Part shown: positions 53,900 through 63,944 of the stretch, in pieces
Position numbering within the stretch: the first letter of the stretch is position 1
Layout: each line of letters starts with the position of its first letter
Source: Undaria pinnatifida
Taxonomy: Eukaryota > Sar > Phaeophyceae > Laminariales > Alariaceae
Reading direction: 5' to 3'
NCBI GenBank assembly: GCA_012845835.1
Contig: JABAKD010000016.1
Coordinates: 6,727,919-6,791,918, forward strand
Length of the DNA stretch: 64,000 nt
Notes under the pieces: model-generated
Databases searched by the model: none
What the model was told of the DNA's origin: nothing
The model's input: the letters and a program-made list of their open reading frames with translations, nothing else
Made by a program: the position numbers and the translations under genes

Positions 53900-54100
53900 A
53901 AAGCGACACGGGACACGGATGACGATGCGTGATGCGTCCCCGATCTTCGTGACTTCCGTTAGACGTTTACGAGTAGCACAATCAAGGTTTTGCGTCCCCG
54001 ACCCCCGACTGACTTACCGCCGCACATATTGTTGTGAACTCCTTTGGTCAACTTCGTGTTTTCTGTTTTGTGTTGTCTTTGCGTTTCGAGCAGCCAACAT
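53900..54100. other. Short region with no recognised feature
   Basis: Nothing supported; it separates the possible - exons from the R4 repeat. Confidence 0.3.
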
Positions 54101-54343
54101 TGTGTGTGTCGTCTTAACATTACACCGGTCTTTCTACCCAACGACATCAGTACACCCAGAGTCCGTGCTGATTCTTCATCCTAGAGAGATACAACTTATG
54201 TGGTCACCAGACTCACTCTGTAAAATAGAGTAAACCAAACCGTCGCAAAATTAATTTCATCAAGAAGAGGTAGATAGAGCAAAAAAAGTGAAACAATGCT
54301 AGCGTATCGGGTACGAGAACATAACAAAACAAGCCAAACAAAA
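54098..54343 (+). repeat. Dispersed repeat R4, copy 2
   Basis: Partner of 45748-45985. It is followed at once by the TATAGTCTAGAC cluster, while copy 1 is followed by a purine tract, so the shared sequence ends near 54343. Confidence 0.85.
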
Positions 54344-54344
54344 T

Positions 54345-54420
54345 ATAGTCTAGACTAGACTATACTGCTGTATAGTCTAGAGCAGTATATAGACCTCTAG
54401 ACTATAGACTAGACTTTATA
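54345..54420 (+). repeat. TATAGTCTAGACTATA palindromic cluster
   Basis: Four or more overlapping copies of TATAGTCTA and TAGACTATA form nested inverted repeats. The same word occurs at 24209-24300, 24466, 43550, 57143 and 57963. Confidence 0.7.
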
Positions 54421-54481
54421 TATGTTTTTAAACAAAAAAACAGGACCCCTCCCATTATTTTTTTTTCATGTTTCTGGTGGA

Positions 54482-54648
54482 GGCATGAATTGCGTCAGTT
54501 GTGATATATGCGTGTACCACCTTGGGTTGTTTGTGTTTTTCCCTAGGGTATTCCCCAGGTCAAAGTCCCCAGCTCCAGAGCGACTGGAGCCTTTCCTGTG
54601 ACCACGGACTTGATAATGCGAGTTAATGTGAGAACAACAACAACAACA
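54482..54648 (-). repeat. Dispersed repeat R3, copy 3
   Basis: Reverse complement of 720-890: ATTGCGTCAGTTGTGATA, CCTAGGGTATTCCCCAGG, CCTGTGACCACGGACTTGAT and an (AAC)n run. The pair allows rough dating; identity is about 80 percent by eye. Confidence 0.6.
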
Positions 54649-54657
54649 ACCAAAAAC

Positions 54658-54722
54658 TCACCTCATAGTGTAATGGAGTGCCCTCCGTAGAAAGATAGGT
54701 TACAGATTCGACGTGAAACCAT
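54658..54722 (+). repeat. tRNA-like sequence
   Basis: An A-box-like CATAGTGTAATGGAGTG and a B-box-like CAGATTCGACGTG lie about 35 bp apart, just after the (AAC)n run of R3. A weak SINE-head candidate. Confidence 0.3.
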
Positions 54723-54999
54723 GTCTCGGATGTGATGAAACCGCGTGACATTAGATAGATGTTACGTTCACGTCAAGGCCATCATAGCGGGCGATAATGT
54801 AGGTGACGATGATGGACAAGCAGGACGCCCCTCATCTCATCTCACTACCTGCTCTACCCTGCGTTTCCCTGCGTTACCCCGCACTACCGTGCCTGGCCCT
54901 GTTATATGTCTGTCTTTTGGTATCCTCTGTGGGGAAATAATGCATGTAAGCTTTTCTTGAGTCTGTCCAGCGAGCCATGAGGAGAGATCAATAAAGACA

Positions 55000-56040
55000 C
55001 TGGAACCAATGAGCACGCTTCCCAACACCGACCAACCGCGCATCCCCCACTCGGAGTGCCACTACAATTGGCGTCGTCGGAGCAGTGAACGTGTCGACCT
55101 TGGGCTTGCGCAACCTCCTCCCCGGTGCTCTTCTCTCCCCAAGGCAAGCTCCCGACGTATAGTACCTAGCTGCGGCTTTATTCATATTGTCTTCTGTTCC
55201 CTGCATTCTTTCTGGAGCTAGACACTCCCAGCGCTGCTTCGAGCTGAACGATTATCTTCTTGTTGACCCCATTTTTGGCTTGCTTTGTTATGGTTGAATA
55301 GCCTCGCTACGTTTGCTGACATTGTTTCCGTTGTTATTAGTTAGCCTCTCAAGGTGTCATATGTTGACTCTCTTTCCGGCTTCCGATAGTACCTTCCGTC
55401 TTTCTGTGTCTACGTTTCAGTTTTGTCCGTGTTTGCGTGTTGCTTTGGCTAGGTGACCTCACCACTTACCTCTTCGGCAACTCACGGTTGCGAACCATAC
55501 CAAAATCCGTCGACCCCTTCTCCGCTCCCTCTCCTCTCCGACCCACCTCTACCATTCCACCGCCCCCCTTTTTCCGAGTTTTTTTTTTTTTTTCTCGGGC
55601 TCTTTAACCTCCCGAGCCTGGTGCGTATGGGACCTTTTGACCAGATATCGGGCCCTTCTACGGCCTCTTCGCTGTCCACGTCGAACGATGCGAGCATTCC
55701 ATCCCGGGTATCGTTTTGGGTGGGCTAGTTCCCCCTCCCTTTCGGCCCACCATCACCATCCGCCCCCATCCACCGGCGGCGCACAAACCATGCACCTCTC
55801 CTGTTAGACCTTGACTTGTCCAAGAGGGTGGGCTCAAACCCCCTCCCTCCTGCCCCATGCACCACCACGTTTCACTGGAAATACTTTCGGCAAATGAACC
55901 GACCGCCCGCCCCTTCGGCACGACGATTCAGGCCGTAAATTTGTCTGGCCTTCACAGCGTGACACGTGTTCCCTTCTTCTCTTCTGACATTGTTTCCGCG
56001 TCTATACCTTCCTATTTGGCTGCACTCCATTACACATAGT
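55000..56040. other. Pyrimidine-rich stretch with unassigned frames
   Basis: A T/C-rich leader-like tract (55210-55450) precedes a Pro/Ser-rich + frame (55453-55728) containing a 15-T run. The - strand at 55482-55697 reads MLASFDVDSEEAVEGPDIWS then a basic tail. Neither has splice borders. It could be an exon or a mobile-element remnant. Confidence 0.3.
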
Positions 56041-56229
56041 ATATTACAAGTACCAACAATGCAGCTTGTAAAAATGACTATTGACCTGAAATTCGTCCAA
56101 CTCACGGCTGACGTCCTTAAAATAGTTTTATAAAGCAAGCCAGACCGTAAAAAAAGAAGAGAAAAAGAAAAAGAAGAAGAAAAAAGAAAAAAACAAAGAG
56201 CAAAACAAACGACATTTACACGATCTACT

Positions 56230-56800
56230 ATAGACTACATGAAACCCTTTCGCCCCCCCACCCCCCCCCACCCCCCCCCTCCACCTCCTCGAACACTCCG
56301 CCCTCTCCTCACTGGTTGTACGACTTACAGGATATACATGTCATGATAAACTGGTGCACATCCCTTCCAAAACCGCCAGATTTATCGCCTTGAAGGATTT
56401 ATAGTTTCCACGCACAGATTGAGTTGCCCCGCCCGTACCCCCCCTCCCCGCTCCCTCTTGTTCAAACCCAGGCCCCCACGCCCTTATAAACCCCGCCCTT
56501 CCCTCACCGGTTATACCACTTACAGGATACCCTTCCTCGATAAGCTGATGCATTTCCTTCCACAGCTGTCAGATTTTGTCCCCCTCAAAAACGTTTTTTT
56601 TTATAGTTTTCCGCGCACAGACTGACTAACATCACCCTGTTGACCCTGATAGCTACACTGTAGTTTCAAGGGGAGTCGCCGACCTATATCCTTAATGAGG
56701 ACACACAACCCGTAATACGCGCGATGGGAGTATCACACACAGCTTGCAAAGATGAGCTCGACAAAACCTTCGATCTCACAGCTGGAGTGCAATATATTTT
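56230..56800 (+). repeat. Rep-P copies with C-tracts
   Basis: A partial unit (56230-56440) and a fuller one (56440-56800). The order is a C-tract, CTCACCGGTTATAC-ACTTACAGGAT, GATAA-CTGATGCA, CAGATTTTGTCCCCCTC, ATAGTTT-CCGCGCACAGA, CATCACCCTGTTGACCCTG, GGGGAGTCGCCGACCTATAT and TTCGATCTCACAGCTGGAGTG. Nearly identical to 61090-61430. Confidence 0.8.
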
Positions 56801-56823
56801 TATAATACAGCAAAAGAGTGCTC

Positions 56824-57142
56824 AACCGGTCGCCCCGGTGGCGTATCAGGTTATCCTCGAGCCTGGTACGAATATAGAAGTCACTTTCGTGAATCCGAAT
56901 CCCCCCCGAGTGCATAGTCTACTCATATAAATTCGCGTGGGGACTTTTCCTTGCGCACAAATTTACTCGAGGAAAACGCGAGAGCGCGAGCTAGATACAC
57001 TCGATGAAAAATCGACGAGCAGTGGGATTGCTGAACCCTATGCGCGATATAAAATGAAGGCGAGAACCGGGGGGGAGAAGGGACGACACCTGTGACCACG
57101 GCTTGTCCAGAAGCTGGAAGGTAAAAGTGTGCGAAAAAATAT
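56824..57142 (+). mobile_element. SINE-A, near full length
   Basis: Head GGTCGCCCCGGTGGCGTATC, B-box region GTGAATCCGAATCC, body GTGGGATTGCTGAACCC, TATGCGCGATA, AATGAAGGCGAGAACC, CACCTGTGACCACGG and CTGGAAGGTAAAAGTGTG. It is inserted right after a Rep-P unit. About 93 percent identical to 58634-58950 by eye. Confidence 0.75.
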
Positions 57143-57169
57143 ATAGTCTATATAAAGAGCAACTTTTCT

Positions 57170-57375
57170 GCTATTATTACTACCACTACTGCTGCTACTG
57201 CTACTGCTACTGCTACTGCTACTGCTATTGCTACTGCTACGGCTATTGCTACTGCTACAGTAACTGCTACTGCTATTGCTAACAGCTACTGCTATACTAA
57301 TATACTGCTACTGCTATAGACTACTCTGCTACTGCTATAGACTACTGCTATACTGCTACACTGCTACTGCTACTG

Positions 57376-57411
<36 letters not shown>

Positions 57412-57435
57412 ACTACTACTACTACTACTACTACT
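57170..57435 (+). repeat. Compound (CTG/CTA)n trinucleotide repeat
   Basis: TACTGC units (57180-57380) pass into pure ACT units (57380-57435), interrupted by TATAGACTAC words. Confidence 0.95.
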
Positions 57436-57969
57436 AGGACTGTATGCAGTGCTGCTGCTACGCGGATCTGGGCGGGACCTCCCGTTTCGTCCGACCTAGT
57501 AGGAGGTGGGCAAAAACAGACCTCCTTCTAAACACCCTTTAGAAAAAAGTCAAATTTAGTAATGGTCCTTCTATACTGCTGGTTGAGTAGCGCTGGTTGC
57601 CCGCTAAAGTGCCTGTCAAATCGTGTGGCACAAATGGGAAAAAAAGCTGCCACAGGTACATTAATAGTGGCAGTATGCGGAGTGGTACCGGTTGCCGCTA
57701 TAGGGCCGTCATGGCTGGCTGGCATACACCGGCCCTGTCATATAAATTTCTTTGTCGTTTTTCAAGCAAGCGGTTGCGTTGGCATATACTACCTGGCTTG
57801 ATGTAAAGGAAAGGAACACCACTCAGCGATCATCTACTACATGTTAGGGCATGTTTTCATGAACACCACTAACAAGAGCACCAGACATGGACGCGACATC
57901 TACAGGACTACAACATCTTCGACGACAGTGGGGAGAAAACAGGACGTATAAGCGTACACTATATATAGT

Positions 57970-59460
57970 CTATAATAATGTGAAAAGTAAGTACAGACAG
58001 GGATGTTAACACTGCGGTAAACCACACGACCAACCTATTACGCAGGGTATTTCGTGCCTCCATCCGCTGACATGATTGCCTGACAACCTCTACCATTCCA
58101 AACGCAGTGGAATGTGCCTAACGAAGTAAAGTCACCCTCGCGTTCAATAGTGGTGACATCGCATGTCCACGTGAGACAACCTTTACGAAACGCAGTAGCA
58201 TATGCCTGACGAAGTAAAGTCACCCTCGCGTTCAATAGTAGTGAAATCGCATATATATGACGTTGCATGCCCCCATCAACTGCTGTATTTGTAAGATGTA
58301 TCTCTGTCTTAGAATTGGCGACCTCAGAACCCCACAGCGGCACGGTAAAAATCATGGACGTGAAATCGTACATTTGAGACAATAATAAGTTGAAAAGGAA
58401 GCACAGGCAGACCTGATAAAATTGCGATAAACCACACTGCCGACCCATCGCATACCCTCCTGAGACGACCTCTACGAAACACAGTACCATTTACCTCACG
58501 AAGTAAAATCACCCTCGCGATCAATAGTGATGACATCGCATATATATGACATCACATACCCACCTCGCCTGATGTATTTGTAGGACGTATCTCTAACTTA
58601 AAATTGACGACCGCAGAGCCCCACATCGACAAGGTCGCCCCGGTGGCGTATCAGGTTATCCTCGAGCCTGGTATAGGTCAGTTTCGTGAGTTCGAGCCCC
58701 GCCGAGTGCATATTCGTATAAATTCGTTGGGACTTTTTCTTGTGCACAAATTGACTTGCGGAAAGCGCAAGAGCGTGAGTTAGCAACACTCGATGAAAAA
58801 TCGACGAGCAGTGGGATTGCTGAACCCTATGCGCGATAAAAATTGAAGGCAAGAACCGGGGGGGAGAAGGGACGACACCTGTGACCACGGCTTGTCCAGA
58901 AGCTGGAAAGTAAAAGTGTGAGAAAGAAAAAAGAAGAAAAAAGAAAAAGGTAAAATCATAGGCGTGAAATCGTACATTTATTTGAGACAAAAATAATTTG
59001 GAAAAGGAAGCACAGGCAGATGTGTTAAAATTGCGGGAAACAACCTTACTAACCCATTACGTAGGGTATTCCGTACATACCGTCTGCATGATCGCCTCCC
59101 AACCTATGCCAAGCGAAGTATTACTAACGAGGTAACGTAATTGAACGCGTGTATACCAAGTATGACTAACGAGGTAACGTAATTGAGCACATGTATACCA
59201 AGCGTTCCTTTAAAACTGACGATTCGCATCCCTCCCTCTAATGCTCAATGGCGGAGACAGTACATGGCCACATACATCACCTCGCATGCTGTATTTGGCA
59301 ATACGTATCTCTTTCGTATAATTAGCGATGTCAGAAAATAATGGTAACTGTATGATGACGGTGACAAACAGTGCATGACCACATCACCTCGCCTGTTGTA
59401 TTTGACAATACGTATCTCTTTCTTAAAATTAGCGATGTCAGAAAATAATGGTACCTACAA
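57970..59460 (+). repeat. Tandem array of about 0.4-kb units, with SINE-A inserted in unit 2
   Basis: Three diverged units begin near 57975, 58385 and 58970 (AAGTA-GCACAGGCAGA, TGCGGTAAACCACA-like). Inside units 1 and 2 a CTACGAAAC-CAGTA-CAT, GACGAAGTAAAGTCACCCTCG and AATAGTGGTGACATCGCATA block is itself duplicated. Unit 3 has two further small duplications, 59113-59202 (ACGAGGTAACGTAATTGA) and 59270-59457 (CAATACGTATCTCTTTC). No gene. Confidence 0.8.
58634..58950 (+). mobile_element. SINE-A, full-length insertion with empty-site neighbour
   Basis: Starts GGTCGCCCCGGTGGCGTATC, with A-box, B-box (GAGTTCGAGCCCC) and a GAAA-rich tail (58918-58945). Unit 1 of the host array reads CCCCACAGCGGCACGGTAAAAATC without the element (about 58330-58350). 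Unit 2 is split at the same point and AAGGT occurs on both sides, a probable 5-bp or slightly longer target duplication. Length about 317 bp. No coding capacity; it would need a LINE in trans. Confidence 0.8.
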
Positions 59461-59619
59461 ATATTCTATAAAATATTCTAGCTTTCGATCGATGTATCAT
59501 ACAACAACAAATTATGAAGATTTAACACGTTATTTACTACACTTAAACACTGGGTTGCATGCTGCATCTAACATCAAACCTTCTAGAATAGTAAACATTA
59601 CAAGCCAGATGATATAAAG

Positions 59620-59830
59620 GGATGTCTTATTGCTTCAATCGTCAGATTTGTCCCCTTTGAGGATTTATAGTTTCCGCGCACATATTGAAATGTCCCGCCC
59701 CCCGCCCCCCCCCCTCCCCTCCCCCTCCACTGACCCCTCTTGTTCATGAAAAAAACCCAACCCTCCCCCCCCGCCCCTCCGTCCCCCGATTCCCCCCCCC
59801 TTCCGCCTAGTTTGTCCAAACGCCCCACTC
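59620..59830 (+). repeat. Rep-P partial copy with C-tracts
   Basis: GTCAGATTTGTCCCCTTTGA, ATTTATAGTTTCCGCGCACA and then long C-rich runs. No 3' Rep-P half follows. Confidence 0.65.
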
Positions 59831-59939
59831 ACAATCAAAATCGGCCTGACTGAGTAATAAACACCTATACGCAGTTGATATCACGTCATTATTTTTCTGA
59901 CCATCCATGACGTAGTTTTCAATTATTTTCCCCCCAAAC

Positions 59940-60750
59940 CCCCCCCCCCCCCCGCCCCTCCAACGCCCCCTCTTTTCCGACCACCTGCACGATCGCCTAG
60001 ACCTAGCACCACGCGTATAACAAGCTGCTACATATCTTTGATCTCACAGCCGAAGTGTATTTGAATATTATTTGTGACCTAAACCTCCTAAAAAATCCCC
60101 CCCCCCCCCCTTTTGCTCTCCCTTACTCAAACGCCCCACCAAATATCGAAATCCGCCACATTAATAAACACTTCACGCACAGGATATCACCTCATTATCT
60201 TTCGAGAGCCATCCATGCCGCTGTGTCCCCCCCCCCCCCCCCGCCTCGAACGCTCCCTTCTTCCCCATCACCCGCACCATCGCCTAGACCTAGCACCACA
60301 CGTATAACAAACCCCTCAACTAAAGCCCTTCCTCCCCCCGCCCCCCCTCCAACGCCCCCTCTTTTCCGACCACCTGCACGATCGCCTAGACCTAGCACCA
60401 CGCGTATAACAAGCTGCTACATATCTTTGATCTCACAGCCGAAGTGTATTTGAATATTATTTGTGACCTAAACCTCCTAAAAAATCTCCCCCCCCCCCCC
60501 CCCCCCCCCCCTCTTGCTCTCCCTTACTCAAACGCCTCACCAAATATCGAAATCCGCCACATTAATAAACACTTCACGCACAGGATATCACCTCATTATC
60601 TTTCGAGAGCCATCCATGCCGCTGTGTCCCCCCCCCCCCCCCCCGCCTCGAACGCCCCCTCTTCCCCATCACCCGCACCATCGCCTAGACCTAGCACCAC
60701 ACGTATAACAAACCCCTCACCTAAAGCCCTTCCTCCCCCCCCCCCACCCC
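59940..60750 (+). repeat. Two tandem units of about 400 bp with poly-C tracts
   Basis: 59960-60350 repeats at 60352-60750. The CGATCGCCTAGACCTAGCAC word occurs four times (59991, 60282, 60382, 60683), so each unit is itself internally duplicated. TATTTGAATATTATTTGTGA and AATATCGAAATCCGCCACAT occur once per unit. Poly-C runs of 10-30 bases punctuate both units. Pro-rich frames here are artefacts. Confidence 0.85.
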
Positions 60751-60754
60751 CCCC

Positions 60755-61065
60755 GCCCCCCCCCCGCCCCCACATCCCCCACCTCCCCCCCAACCCATCC
60801 CAACCCCACCCCCTCGAACACTCCACCCTCTTCTTACTCACTGATTGTACGACTTACCCCAGGATATACATGATAAACTGATGTATTATTTCCAAAACCG
60901 TCACATTTATCCCCTCAAAATAATGTATAGTTTCCAGGCACATATTGAGCTGCCCCCCCCGCCCCGCCCCCCCCCCCGCCCCCAATAATATACTGGTGCC
61001 AAAACCGTCAGATTTATCCCCTCGAAAGGATTTATAGCTTACATGCACAAATTGCCCCCTTTCCC
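60755..61065 (+). repeat. Rep-P partial copies with C-tracts
   Basis: Two truncated 5' halves (60755-60960 and 60960-61065), each with TTTATCCCCTC, AATGTATAGTTT or GGATTTATAGCTT, and C-rich runs. Confidence 0.65.
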
Positions 61066-61074
61066 TCCCCCCCC

Positions 61075-61430
61075 CCCCCCCTCCAAACCCGCTCGCTTTT
61101 GATCAAAACCAGGCCCCCACGTCCTTCAAAACTCCGCCCCACCCCCCTCACCGGTTATTCGACTTACAAGATTCACTTGATAAAAGGATACATTTCCCTT
61201 CACAGCTGTCAGATTTTGTCCCCCTCAGAAACGGGTTTTATAGTTTCCGCGCACAGACTGACTAAAATCATCCTGTTGACCCTGGTAGCTACACTGTAGT
61301 TGTAAGGGGAGTCGCCGACCTATATCCTTAATGAGGACACACAACTCGTAACACGCGCGATCGGAGTATCACACACAGCTTGCAAAGATGAGTTTCGACG
61401 AAATCTTCGATCTCACAGCTGGAGTGTACT
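61075..61430 (+). repeat. Rep-P, fuller copy
   Basis: Same order of landmarks as 56440-56800 and roughly 93 percent identical. It ends TCGATCTCACAGCTGGAGTGT at 61430 and is followed by the start of segmental duplication copy 2. Confidence 0.8.
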
Positions 61431-61591
61431 TTCATTTTTTATAATAAATAGAGAAACTACTACCGGTACTGTTGCTGTACCAGGGGAAACATAAAAACAG
61501 TTGCGTACAGTATATCTCATAATGGGACAATTTTGGAGTTTCTGTTGTAGATTTACCCTAACTAGGTTGAAACCTTGGGAACTACATTAAT

Positions 61592-61965
61592 TCCCCCCTC
61601 CCCCCCCCCCCTCGTTTCAACCCCCCCCCGTAAAAACTCCGCCCTCCCCTCACCGGTTATTATATGACTTTAAGTACAGAATATCCTTGAAAAACTGATG
61701 CACTCCTTCCACAGACCTCAGATTTTGCCCCCCTAATAAACGGGTTTTTGGTTTCCGCGAACATTGTGGATAACATCACCCTGTTGACCCTGGTACAAGC
61801 TACATTGTAGTTTCAAGGCGAGTCGCCGAACTATACCCTTAAAGAGGACACACACCCAGTAACACGCGTGTTCGGAGCATCATACACAGCTTGTAAAATA
61901 TGAGTTTCGGCGAAATCTTCGATCTCAGCAGCTGGAGTGTATGTTTATTTTTAATATAAACAATA
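61592..61965 (+). repeat. Rep-P inserted in segmental duplication copy 2
   Basis: Begins with a C-tract, then CTCACCGGTTATTATATGAC, CAGATTTTGCCCCCCTAA, CACCCTGTTGACCCTGG and GCGAGTCGCCGAACTATA, and ends TCGATCTCAGCAGCTGGAGT. Copy 1 reads straight through at this point (about 43595-43620), giving the insertion limits. Confidence 0.75.
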
Positions 61966-63184
61966 TATCCGGTATGCTATGCCTTGGTACCACGTACTAG
62001 GGACGAGGAAAATAAAACATTGGCTGACGACACGTATATACGCACGACGTACCTGGTACTCTGTCTCGCCATCTGTCACCACAGAGCTTGTATCCCAATA
62101 ATAGGACGAAGAATCAGCACGGACGCTGTATGTAGATGTAGAGGATGTCGACGGATAGAAATAGGGGTTTAATGTCAGTAACACGGGTATCAACCGAAAC
62201 AAAATCACTGACTGCCGACGTTAGCTGATCGCGGCCATATGGATGGCGTTGGGGTCGTGCGCAGTGGTGTGGACAATCTTGTTGTGCGATCGGTCATGTT
62301 GTTCACGTCCATGGGACTAACAGTAGAGAGTGGTAAATGAAGCAAGAATGCCTCGTACTTGCAGCAGGCCATGCGCGACGTAAAATAAAAGAAGAAAGAA
62401 AACCGTCGAAGATTTCGACACATACAGCAGCAACACTGAGTAGTCAATCGCACGAACAGGCTTACCTTACGTACAAACGACCGACGTACGTGCTAAGTAT
62501 GTCACAACCTTCCCGCATGACCTGTCTCTTGTAAGAATACCTTATTTCGAAATCGTACCATCTCTAAGAATTTTGTCGCTTGGACGATACCTTGATGATA
62601 CACGCACACCATTAACCAGTTAACTAATCAGCGGCGACTGTTAGCTCTGCGGCTATAGTGAGCATGTAACAAGATCAAAAACTGGGGTCCGTCTGGCTGT
62701 TACGCCTAACCCTCAGATTAACATAAGGGTTACAGTCTGTTCCTTCAGCAATGCTAACCTCCCGGGACATCGCGCTCTTAAAAAAATAAATATGTACACA
62801 AGATTACACAACTCAGGAGACTGACTGCATCCTACAATACTGTGCAGTGCAAAGGATGAAGCGACTGAGGAACTAACAGCACCCTATAACATCCTGCAAC
62901 CTACTAAATAGGCTGCTGGAAGGAACACGCCGTCGTACGTACACGTACCGACGGTTTGATCCTTGTTTTTGTTACTCCTCTCCCGTCCCTCGGCTCCACC
63001 CCTACTTGGGCTGACACCACCGTGTTCAACCCCCCCTTCTAATCAGGAGAACCCTCAACCCCCCCCCCCCCCTCCCTCCCCCCCCCCCGCCCCTGCTCCT
63101 AACCATCAAAAGTCTCCTCCCCGCACCCCCATCTGTCCACACCCCACCACTCCCCCCCCTCCTCCCGAACAGCAGACCCCTCAC

Positions 63185-63651
63185 CCGCCGCCGTCCACCG
63201 CGACGTCCCCAGCGGCGTCGCTCGAGGCCGAGCCGGGGCCCTTGTCCTCCCCGTCAGTGGCGGCGCCCTCGCTCGACGCCTTGTCGGCCACCGCCGACAT
63301 CGTCGCGGCCGCCATCCTCCACCGGACCAGGCGAACCGCCACCGCCCTCTTCTCCCTGACCGAGAAGAACCGCCCCAGCCGCTTGCAGCTTGCGTTCTTA
63401 CGCTGGGCGTTTGCTTCCTCCACCGACGCGCGATAGATTGCCCAGGCGCTGAAGTTGTGGAGGGCGTAGAACCCCTCGTGCTTCAGAAGCCTACCCCGGA
63501 TCTTGAACAGCCGGTTGAGCTTGATCCTCCGCACCTCGTTCCGGGCCTTTTTGAGGTGTTTCTTCGTCTGTCGCGCGTCCGTGACCATAGCTCTGCATGC
63601 GGCCTTCGTGCGCATCGCGTATACGAACGACCAGAGAAGCAGCAACACAAC
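63185..63651 (-). CDS. Exon of a basic, Trp/Arg-rich helical protein, copy 2
   Basis: Same exon as 44888-45354: acceptor CCCCATCAG (ending 63652) with a better pyrimidine tract, 467 bases, the same phase-2 donor GGCGG|GTGAGG. The protein differs only near the start (LLWSFVYAMRTK against LLASFLYAMRTK). The frame is also open upstream on -, so an unspliced N-terminal extension is possible here but not in copy 1. Keeping acceptor, donor and frame in both copies argues that this is a real exon. Confidence 0.6.
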
Positions 63652-63944
63652 CTGATGGGGAGACACAAGACCATAAAAAAAAAACACGGAAACTTCGGTA
63701 AGGTAGGGGGGGGTGCACGAGCAACACGCGACACGGAAAATTGGGCAAGCTAAGGGCAAAAGGTGTGGGCGAGCGAGCACACAGAATTCAAGTCTTGGCA
63801 CAATACAAAATAATGCAGTATCAGGTGGTAGAAGGGGTGAGATTTAATGTACTTATAATATAAGTAAATTAAGGGGGTGGAACTTTGGTGGCTCATGCAA
63901 CTAACAGCGTAATAATTCACAATGCTTGACTTCCACCTCTAGGA

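Noticed and set aside
59940-60881. Proline-rich extensin-like proteins on +
   Set aside because: The frames come from poly-C tracts in a tandem repeat and break at every change in tract length.
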